DNA from: Phoronis australis
Lineage: Eukaryota; Phoronida; Phoronidae
NCBI GenBank assembly: GCA_002633005.1
Contig: NMRA01000272.1
Location: forward strand, 186,001 to 250,000
DNA length: 64,000 nt
Direction: 5' to 3'
The notes under the pieces were generated by a model that was not told the DNA's origin, ran no database searches, and saw only the letters and a list, made by a program, of their open reading frames with translations. Both the position numbers and the translations under genes were made by a program. Positions 52,601-62,300 of this stretch are shown one piece after another (position 1 is the stretch's first letter; each line of letters opens with the position of its first letter).

Positions 52601-55411
52601 ACACGGTTTTAAGGATTCATCTTGATGATTAACATCAAAAGAAATATGGCCCTGTTGTTGATAAAGTTCTTTTGTTGTGGTGACGTTACCCAATAATGAC
52701 AGATTGGTAAACGGGCTTTCTACTTCGGAAATTATATACTTCTAATGGGTTAAAATCTATAATTTTAAGGATGTTTGGCTAAATACAATGACTTCTCAAT
52801 ATATAGCTTTGTATCTGCTATAAAGATGAATTTCATCAAAGAAAGTAAAGTCAATTTAGTAATAATAAACGTATTGATCGGGTCTAAAAAACAACACACT
52901 GACCTCCAAAAAAGTTCCTAATTATGCCATTAGATTGATATTAAAGCATGAGATTCATATTGCCAAAGACACTGTTTCCAAAACTAGCATTGAAACTTCC
53001 AGCATTTTCATTGTTGTGCTTAAAAGAACTTGATCTTGCATGATGGTCCACCACTGTCAAAAATTGGTGAGCACATTGTTCTTAAGTTTCAGTACTATGT
53101 AAAGATATTGATTGGACCGTAGCTAAATGAAAAAACCCAAAGCCCAGTACACAAGTCCACAGTTTCGTCCACCGTTTTGAATATTTAATTAAGTAGAGTA
53201 AGCAAATCAATTTATTTTTCCCGTTTCCCATGTAAGTGGGCAGGAGAGGTCTGTAGGACCAATTTTTTCGAAAGCTATCAACTGTATTTTCAAAAAGACA
53301 CAATGATGTCATTCACACCATTTTCGGGATTGTTGCAAACTCCTTTTCCTTCCTGAAAACCTCCTGGGTTCAGTTTTGGAGCGCATTGTAAGATACCAAT
53401 GTTGTTATTGAAAATTTGTCATTTGCAAGGTTTGCACAAAGTCTATCCCTGGGTTAGTATTTATACTGTTAATTCGCTTTCGATACAAAGTTAAAACAAA
53501 TTTTTTAATCATTTCATTGAATATAAGCCTTAGTACCATTTCCCTCATAAATTATTATTGTCACTAATCATCCCGCCATCAGTTGACTGCTAAAGTCGAG
53601 ATGTAAGAGATCATAGTTTACTAAGTCCCTGTGCCTTAACAACCGCAGCATTCATGTACATTGCATAATTTTTATGCACCCACATATTTACATGTGGACG
53701 CATTATGCCGTCATCTCTGTCCGTCTGTCTGTCGGTTCGGCGTCCGTCTGTCCGGCGTCTGCTGCTCTATCTCCAAAACCCTTTGATGTACATTCATGAA
53801 ATTTTGCACGTGTTCCTATCATAGATGGGACGGCATGAGCGAACTTTCGGACGGATCCGACTACCAGTGTGCCCCCTAGTGGCAATTTAAGCTTTTTACG
53901 CTTACATCTAGATCTTCAAAGGTCCTTAGCGTATTTTCATAAACGTGGGCATATAGGCATGTATTAGTGAGATGACGCTATCCTCCCGTTTTCGGATGGA
54001 TTCGACTTAGTTTGCACCACCTAGTGGCCATTTTTGCTGTTTTCGAGTCTGTTATTTGGCGTTCACCCCTCTATCAACCAAACCGCTTTAAGGATGATTG
54101 TGGAAATTGGCATGTATGTTTTTTATTATTATTTTCCGATGATTTTGACTACTGTGGCACCTCCTAGTGGCAGTTTTTTTTGCGCCCATGGCTGTGTCTC
54201 CTATACCGTTTACAGCATCTTTGCTAAATTTAGATAGTGTATTTATATGATGTTGACAACGGATGACAACAACTTTCGGACGGATCTGATGACCAGTGTG
54301 CCCCCTAGTGGCAATTTTCATTTTTTAGGCTTACCTCTGTATCTTCAAAGGTCCTCAACGGATTATCAGAAACTTTGGAATATAGACATTTATTGGTGAG
54401 ATGCTATCCTCCTGCTTTCCGATGGAATTATGGTACTTTGTGCCACCTAGTGGCCATTTTTCCTGTTTTCGAGTCTTGTTTTGTGGCGTCCACCCCTCGA
54501 TTAACCGATTGAAAATTGGTGTATATTTTCTCAGTGTGAAGAGGATGGTTGACAAGAACGAATTCGACTACTGTGGCACCTCCTAGTGGTAGTTTTGTTT
54601 TGTTCTGTGCCCATAGCTGTATCTCTTAAACTCACTGCTGGATCTTTATTAAATTTAGTAATTGTATTTATATGAAGCAAACAACAGACGCGTTTTTCAG
54701 GCGGATCCAATGAACACTGTGCCCCATATTGGCAATTTCATTTTCTCTGTTTTTCCTTTGTTTCTCTGAAGATCCTAGACAGAGTTTTATGAAATTTGGT
54801 AAATAACTTTCTATTAAAGAAGCGATGGCATGTTCCCATTTTCAGATCGATTGGAAGTTTTTTTTTTCACCATGTAGTGACTATTTTTATGAAACAAATA
54901 AACAACCCTAGAAGTACTCCGTTTGCGGTGCATTCGTGGGCACATTTCAATGCTCTGCGTTGCTCTTGTATTATCAAGAGCTGTTTTCACCAATTACTTG
55001 GTATTTGAAGAGAAATCTGCATTTCATAGTTGGGTTCTGGTAGAGCACAATGTAAAATTAGCTTGTTTCATTTTCTTAGTTCCCCTCCATACCAATGCTC
55101 ATGTGGTACGCAAACGCAACTTTAAACTGTGATTTCGTGCATTTAGTAAAAGTAATGCTTGAAACTTCAGAATGTTTTTAGAAATATGTTTTTCTTTACA
55201 GCTTAACATTGAAACAGAGGCGAAACAATCAACAGAAAATGACAAAAAAGAGAATTCCTCTAAAGATGAGACAAAGCTACCAAAGACTCATAAACTCACA
55301 AAAAGGAACAAACTTGTAGCAAAGCCATCGTACAAGAAATCAAAACACAAAAGTTTCACCCACGAGTTCAAAAGAGGTGGCCAAAAGCATAAGAAAAGCT
55401 CAAAAAAGTAA
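46606..55411 (+). CDS. NOL12: NOL12 (Rrp17-family nucleolar protein), complete
   Basis: NOL12/Rrp17 proteins are nucleolar RNA-binding factors in pre-rRNA processing; yeast Rrp17 is a 5'-3' exonuclease. Four exons join in phase to 549 nt, or 182 residues; human NOL12 has 213. The join of exons 1 and 2 gives LIFDEKARHEFLTGFKKRK, the family signature (human FDEEKRREYLTGFHKRK). Then come a charged helix, SEDHTVTVTYLGD (human PNHTVTVTTI) and a very basic C-terminus rich in Lys and Ser that fits nucleolar targeting. The ATG at 46606 has A at -3 and G at +4. It is head-to-head with MAD1L1 and tail-to-tail with the dynein gene. Confidence 0.92.
46806..47467. mobile_element. 662-bp fold-back (palindromic) transposon
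   Basis: Ends GGCACTAGTCGGATA pair with tatccgactagtgcc. The arms of about 245-290 bp match closely through ctaacttattccaaataaat, accctcaattactctgg and ctgttcctttttcatcagtc, leaving a loop of about 130 bp. It shares the TAGTCGGATA terminus with the 355 and 47768 elements. It lies in NOL12 intron 1, 135 bp after exon 1. Confidence 0.85.
47932..47998 (-). repeat. tRNA-Ser-like segment, probable SINE head or tRNA relic
   Basis: The minus strand reads gccgagtggtgcagtggtaa, then cgacttgaaactcttgcgg, then gagtttgaaaccgacc. This resembles the D-arm, TGA anticodon loop and T-arm of tRNA-Ser with mismatches and deletions. It is not a functional tRNA. Confidence 0.5.
48540..49025 (+). repeat. Dispersed repeat, copy B (NOL12 intron 1)
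   Basis: A diverged copy of 45780-46290, nested inside the 1.7-kb inverted-repeat element at 47768-49504. Confidence 0.75.
50281..50386 (+). CDS. NOL12: NOL12 exon 2
   Basis: The acceptor is ttgtttcag. The first base completes His, then EFLTGFKKRKDERRRKAQLQ and KLKEEQKQMKEK follow. Donor GAAAAG|gtacaa in phase 0. Confidence 0.93.
51600..51767 (+). CDS. NOL12: NOL12 exon 3
   Basis: 56 codons encode HQNMLKKAQMRMQKEAKDVE and EDHTVTVTYLGDGLMAQNKL. Acceptor ctttttcag; donor AACCAG|gttagt. Confidence 0.92.
51768..53690 (+). other. NOL12 intron 3, first part
   Basis: No exon, RNA gene or transposon ends were recognised here. The short open frames at 51797-52208 have no signature I know. Confidence 0.5.
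53697..54890 (+). repeat. Higher-order tandem repeat (about 425-bp units of three ~140-bp monomers)
   Basis: cctagtggc-type cores recur near 53870, 54018, 54149, 54300, 54446, 54575, 54722 and 54872, spaced 129-151 bp. Every third monomer is alike: ggacggatc..accagtgtgccccctagtgg at about 53851 and 54276, with a weaker copy near 54698. The head gccgtcatctctgtccgtct also occurs in antisense at 41475-40860. No coding capacity. Confidence 0.85.
55202..55411 (+). CDS. NOL12: NOL12 exon 4 with stop
   Basis: The acceptor is tctttacag. It encodes a Lys-rich tail (KLPKTHKLTKRNKLVAKPSY, FTHEFKRGGQKHKKSSKK) and stops with TAA at 55409-55411. Confidence 0.88.
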   Translation, partial: LNIETEAKQSTENDKKENSSKDETKLPKTHKLTKRNKLVAKPSYKKSKHKSFTHEFKRGGQKHKKSSKK

Positions 55412-56335
55412 TTAGCCTGCATGTTTTAATTGCAATTGTTATGACTTCTGGAAGTTGGGTCACGCACATTGATCACATGTGCTAAAAACTGTCTACAGTA
55501 GGAATGCCTGGGTGTGCAGTCCGAGTTCAGGTTCCACGGCAGTTGTGCAGTTTTTGGTAAGGCTTTCCCTTTCACCTTATTTGCTATTGATCATTTTTTA
55601 CGTTGAGCATTAACGAAAAAAATTACCGCAATCTTGTTTGCTCTGGCTGGTGTTTTTAAAATACCTTGACGAGTTCTTAAAAATAATGTGACACATTTTA
55701 AATATATAATTAGTTGTACTATGTTGTTATTTTACTATATGCCAGCTGACCTCTTTAACAAGCACAGAACACTAATACCTGCTTGTGGGTATCAATTATC
55801 CATCACACAAAAACTCATCCAACTTAAGTGAGTCTCAACATTAGATTAGTTAATCAGTATTTTAATGGCCGAGAAAAATCTGTAGATGTTGTAATTAACT
55901 TGCTTTTAAAATGTAAGTGCATTTAACATCAGCAAGTTATGTGACTGAAAATAGAAAATACTGCAATGTGGTAACCTCTGTCACAGCGCCCCCTATTTGG
56001 AAATGATGATGAACAACACATGATATTCCATCTGTGGGCATCAATGTGCATGTGTTCGTTTGGACATTTGTCATATACAATGGGATGAAAATGTCTCCAA
56101 AAATATGATGAAGGATTTTGTTTTTTTGGCACCTTGTAGTCTTGTTTGTGTCGAAAACCTTAACTTGTGTGGAGTACATAGATTGGTGTGTTCTTGTTGT
56201 TGTGGCGTGCTTGGAACAAAATTTTTGGATGGAAGACATTTGCAAAAATGTTTTTGTGTAATTGATCAACATGTAGATCATTTGCATTTTCAGTTTCTAG
56301 GAAGAAACAAATAACAGCAGTTTAAGTGATGAGTT
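55412..56335. other. Convergent intergenic region between NOL12 and the dynein gene
   Basis: A+T-rich, with no gene or clear repeat seen. It contains both 3' UTRs. The open frames around 55929-56314 have no recognised homology. Confidence 0.55.
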
Positions 56336-56341
56336 TTTATT
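56336..56341 (-). terminator. Polyadenylation signal of the dynein gene
   Basis: The minus strand reads AATAAA 36 bases beyond the stop codon (plus strand tttatt). Confidence 0.7.
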
Positions 56342-56376
56342 CATGAGTTCATTTCATTTCAACTGTCAGGTAATTT

Positions 56377-59300
56377 CTATGTGGTGTTGCATAGGGCTGC
56401 TACTCCTCGTAGCACCCACATTCTCGGATCTGGTATCGTCTTAAGAGCCAAGCATGTAACAAACGCTATGTCAGTTCGTTTAGGCGTCTTGTATAACGGG
56501 CAGAAATAAATTGAGTGATCTGAGGAGATGGACTTATTTATTGCAATGAAATGAACGACTGGTAACTTCACGGTTGTCACTTTTGCTTGGCATTCAATAA
56601 GTCTGCTGTACTTTTTGTCCCATGCAGCTCCTTCTAAGTATAGACCATAAGCATAAACGCCCCCAGTTGGTGGCGCTTTTATGTCCTCTTTGAAAACTTT
56701 TAAAACCTCGTTATGTAATTTGACGGAATCTAATTCCCAACCTTTGTTCGCTCTTATCGCTTCCTGTCTAATTGTTGTAAGAAACGCCTGTGGGTTGAAG
56801 AATCCACTCGGCCAGAAAATAGTTGGACGGTCGTGAAAGAGCCACTTGAATAGTTGGTTGTAGCGTTCGATGAGATCCGCCATCCAAAATCCGATTGAAG
56901 AAGAATCCCAAGATATTTTCTTCCAGTTATTGGGCACACTAGCATTGCATAAGTTATCAAATGCGTCTCGCAAATTAGGATCCATAACGATGTTCCCATT
57001 TATAGCCATCTGCAGATCTGTGAGTGTCGCTTTGACTTCACTGATCAGTTTTTGCATACAGGTTATCTCTTGTTTAAGGAATATGTTGAGAGGCTGTAGT
57101 ATACCTTTTATTCGGAGGCGTTCTTTCACGTCAAATTCAACAAATTCGTTCGGCATCTTTTGCATCATTTCTTTTATATGGGCGTACACGGTGCCCTCTT
57201 TAACATCATGAAATCCTGTCTCGTATTTTGGTTGAATGCTTAAAATTGTATTCAGCACTTGTTTAGTTAACATGCGATTGCAAAATATGTCAGCGTTTTC
57301 ATGTAGGCCAACTACTTGTGGATTCTCGTAGCTTGGTAAGGTATCGATGTACTGTTCAAGTGTTGCACGAGATGCTATATTACTTGGAAGGTCATAATCC
57401 AAACAAAACTTAAACCCCTCCTTAAGGAGTTGATCACTGAACCAGATGTCAACGTAAGTCAGTAATATGCGTTTGTCAAAGTCATCCTTCATTTTGCCGC
57501 CGAAGTGAATGTGACCAATCATATAGCGAATTGTTTCCCACGAAACGCTTCTTCGAGGTTCGATATCGTCGAGGTGATTTTTCAAGAACATAACGGTGGT
57601 TGTCCAGTCCGCGTTACTGAATTCATACGGTATGCTCCAGCCTAGTGTACCGAACGTGCATCTCTTTTGCACAGCACTGTGTAAGAAAGATACCGCGTAC
57701 AACAGCGGTTTCCAAGAGGGCAAGTCACTAAATTGTAGCAAATCGTCTCCAATGTTAGCCACTGCTCGCTTAAGGCCTTCACGCATCTTATACGGGTGCT
57801 CGTTTGTGAATTTTATGCTGCATTGTAGTAGGTTTCTTGAAAACTGCACGTGTTCGTGAGTTGTCATCCATACACGAAAGGAGTTATGAATTGATTCTTC
57901 TTCACTAATGAGGTCATACAACTCATCCATGAAACTTAGTCCCAAGTGGCAATTTTGTAGGAGCACCCATCCACCATTCAACATGTGAGATTTGATTAGT
58001 GCGCGCGCATGTGTCTCCTGACCTTGCCCCATCGAAACAGTCTTACACTCAACATTAAGTCGCTTTGAGAGTGTCTCAATCTGACTCGTTGGGTCTGAGC
58101 CAGTAGATAATAGGCAAAGCAGCGGGGTGTTCTTGTCGCTTTCCTTCCATGTGTCCATAAGATCCAACGTGACTGGTTCTGCATAGCGTTCTCCTAAACA
58201 CGAGCTTACATATATTCTTGCTTGAGCTAAACACCTCTCTGGACATAAACATCTTATTAACAGAAGTTTCGAAAAGTCATTTAAATAGTCAAATTCGTTT
58301 GGAATGACTTCCGTTTCGGGTGTTGGTTTTGATACCCAATCCTTCCACAGTTTGTCGTGCTTTTCAATTGCCTCGAGTATTCCCGAAAACCTCCGTGTGG
58401 AACTGAGCATGGTCAGATTAAGCCAAGCTTCATCTTCAATCCATCTGCACACGCAAGGTTTAGTTGCAACTTTATTTACATTCAAACTAGCACCTCCATA
58501 AATCATGATATCCAAGTCTTCTTTTGATATCATACTGCGGGTCATATCCAATTTCACTGCTAATAAAAACATGAACACGAACTTGTCAACTTCGTAAAGA
58601 CCCCTGCAAGTGTATCGAAACGCCGCAAACGTCATATATTCTGATATGTTAATTACCCTCTGGTGGGTGATGGGAGTTTTCCTGGACTGACTCAAAGACC
58701 TGTCAAATAGCTGAAGGAACTGATATATAGACGTCTGATACATAACATTAACTGCACCCATTTCACATATGAGGAAATAGAGTAAACTACCACGTTCTGC
58801 CACTGGTCGGAACTGTTCCCGGGCTTTGTTTATGTTAGCTGTTGTTATTTCTGATTTGTTAAGTTTTTCACCGATATCTGTTGCTGTTGTCCTTGTCTTT
58901 TGTAACACTAGCGCCAGTGTTTCGTCCTCAATTAGGGAACCTTCAGTGCTAGTTAAACGCAACAATAAATCGTCTTCCAGTTGCTTTATTTTTCTTTTGT
59001 TTCTTGCTACGTTTTCCATAAGCGCAACTTTTGTCATTTCAAGGTCCCTTTTTTCCGTTTTCATTAGTCTTGCTAGAAGCTGTTCCTCCAATCCTTTTTG
59101 TGTCACGGTAAAGTCTACTATGGAGGTACTGGCACAAACTTTTGGATCAAAGTTCGGGTTAGGGAGGGTTGTTGTCAAATACAAATAAAACCCTGGCATG
59201 GCATCACAATACTTGTCTTCAATCTGAACTTTTTTGACAAGTCCACAATCCACAAACTGCTTTTGTAAAACTCTCGAAAAAATACTGTCAATTTCTTCCG

Positions 59301-62300
59301 ATACGTTTTCGACTAAAAGTGGCCGTCCGAATGCCAGAGATTCTTCCAAGTGATTTTTTAAATATCTGTGAGTAACGGAGCTGATTTGGATGTCTCGTGT
59401 GCTTTCCATTTTCTTTATCCAGCTCTTTGCCTGACCTTGTGGATCGATAATGAGAGGATATTTGTATGATTTAGTGGCAATCACGGCATTCTGAATTGAA
59501 TGGTCATCGTTGGGAAGACCTTGAACATGCCACTCGATGGCTTTACACATGTCAATAAAGAAGCCCTCGGTATTAATATTTTCAGTATGATCTATCTCAA
59601 AGCGACATATTTTCTCCATCCAATGGGAATGCAAAAGTGTTCGGAATACTCGATTGAACGGGCCTGCGTAGGTAATAAATGTTGTAGCCAAAGCTGTGTC
59701 ACCCACTAAGTTCTGTATCATTATGTGAAATTTTTGGCTAAGCTCTGTCCATCTCTCCCTTTCACCATAGAGGCCTTCGATTAGCATGGATGATGTTTGC
59801 GATTTTTGTTTACAAACTTCTGCCTCGTGTTGCAAAACCTGCTTTTCCTTGTCAGCATCGGCATACTGTTGTTTAGCAGATGCCAACTGTTTTTCTGTCT
59901 CTTCCAATTTCTTTTGGCATTCATTCAATTCCAATTCTGCTGAGATGAACTTCTGTTGCAAAACTAAAAGGTTGGACTTAAGTGGCAACACTTCTTTGTT
60001 CATAGCGTAAAATCCCGCCATTGCCACTGTCCAAGAAAGTAATCCTGCTACATCACCGCAAACTTTTTTTGCATGCGCAAAGTTGTAATCTTTCATGTCC
60101 ATGTATGGGGACATCAACTCGACAATTTCGTCATTAATCTGATCCCTGGGGAAATTAACTAAACTCGCTAGAAAACCAGTATTGCTTATCATCTTTAAAG
60201 ACTCGGTCCATGAAGGTTTAGGGCACGGCTTTTCAGGATCCATAGTAACTGGGTCAATTTTTTTCTGAAACAGCAACAAAGTACAGTCCATAATGCGCAT
60301 TATCAGATGTGGGGGTTTGGGTAACTTCTTCACCGTGGCAATGTGTATGGGCTTTATTGTCCGTAGTGCGTTTTCTGCTGCGTCTATACTAGGTTGAGCT
60401 GCTACCAACTTCTCTTCTGCTCCGCTTTTCTCCGTTACGATTGCGTCAACAATACTCTGAGCTTTGTCTTTCACGTGTTGAACTGTTATTTTCACTCGTT
60501 CTGCTTCCTTTGCGCTCGACGTCATTACCTTAAGAACATAATCTGCCCTTAAATTTGCCTTTAAAAGTTCTCTTTCTTTGATTTCTAACTCTTTTGACAG
60601 TAAATCGAGCGCAACTGTTGATTCATTTAATTTTTGTAATCCAGAATTCACACGAACTAGAGAATCGTTGAGTTCATGGTATTTGGCTTTGTGCAACCTT
60701 TTATATTCTTTAAGAGACGTCAGAAATGTTTGTGGGGTGAACCTTGTGTGTCGGCGAAATTTTGCCAAGTAATCCTGGCTGAACCCGTACATGTCCTCAA
60801 AGGCTTCACTCATAAATGTTTCCAAACCAGGTTTAATTTTGTGTACATCGTAGCTTTTTAGGAAAGTGGTGGCAACATCAATCAGACCTTCCCTAGGCCA
60901 TCGGTTATACCAATCTACCGTGCACCCCGAGAACAGTTTTGGAAACTTCAATATTCGTCTTCTTAACGTGTCTCCAATAGGCGAAAATGCGAGAACTATG
61001 TGAAGATTGTTACGTACTCGACTTAAGAACGTGTCGTAAATTTGTTGGTCTCCCAACTGATCTTCAGCGAGCTCTTGACCTTTCATTAAACGTTCCTTCT
61101 TGGTTATCTTTACAAAGTCGTCAATAATACATTCTCGTTCTGTAAATGTAAAGAGACTCGGAACTTCACCTGTGCCAAGCATGTTATTAAAATATTCGAG
61201 AAAAGACTCGTCTTTGGTATCGTTCTCCGAGAAAAAGAAGGTCACGCCTGTGTTATGCAATCCAGCAATCCTGTATAAATTTTTTAGGTCTTCGGCAAAG
61301 GAATCGGAATTGTAGGTGTTCGTCAACTCTATCTGAAAGAAATCATAACCTGCAATGAAGGAAGCAAGTTTGGCTACGTGCTGTTTTCCTGAACCCTCTA
61401 TTCCGATCAATAGGGCCGATCCTCTGTTGATATGCAAAATCCGTGACATTCTGGCAACGTGTTTTGCGCAATCTGAAAACACAATCATGTCGAACTGGGG
61501 GTTGAAGTTTGCGTACATTTGAACATATTCTTTCAGCTTTTCAACGATCGTATCTATAGTCCTAGGTGAGTACAGGTTATGGTTACTCATGAAATCAACG
61601 AAGTATTCGCTGGAACTAGTTATTTCCAATGACGTTCCAAGTTCAGTATTTAAAATTTGGTCCATTGTACTGTCAAACCATTCCATATCGGAATTGTTGA
61701 TAAACCTGTCACTAAGCACTCGATTGCATTCATGTCTCCAAAGTTTGAGTAGTGCAACCACGTCTTGGCACTGGGAAGGGTGTACCTGTAGGATTCCTTC
61801 CCATATTCGTGACAAATCTCTCAGGTTGAACACGTAATGAAACTTAATTGGAGTTGGTGACATGTGCTGCTTAGTCATTTCCTGCAACCTTCTAGTAGAT
61901 TTGACAAGTCGTGGTATAATCTGGCATACACTTTCATTGAACAATGTTCTGCGAAAATATCCTGTTGCTATTATCCTAAACAGTCTGTCAATGGATTCAG
62001 CTGAAGGCATTGTGCAGTTGAATAGTGAAAAATGTCTTTTTAATCGCTGTGGTATATCATTTCGTCCACCACCAGGTTGTATCATGGCTGCCACAATTTG
62101 AACGTCAACGATATTCATAAAGTCTCCTGGCCTTCGTAAATTGTAGAAACCGTTATCTTCAATTGTTTGGCGTAACAGTTCGTTTGTTATCTGGTCTCCG
62201 TTCTCGTCTATAGCCGGCATGCTGAGGTCATCAACAAATAAGACGAGCTTACGGGAACCTGGTGGTCCGTAGGTATTACCAATTCGTTTTTCGACATAAT

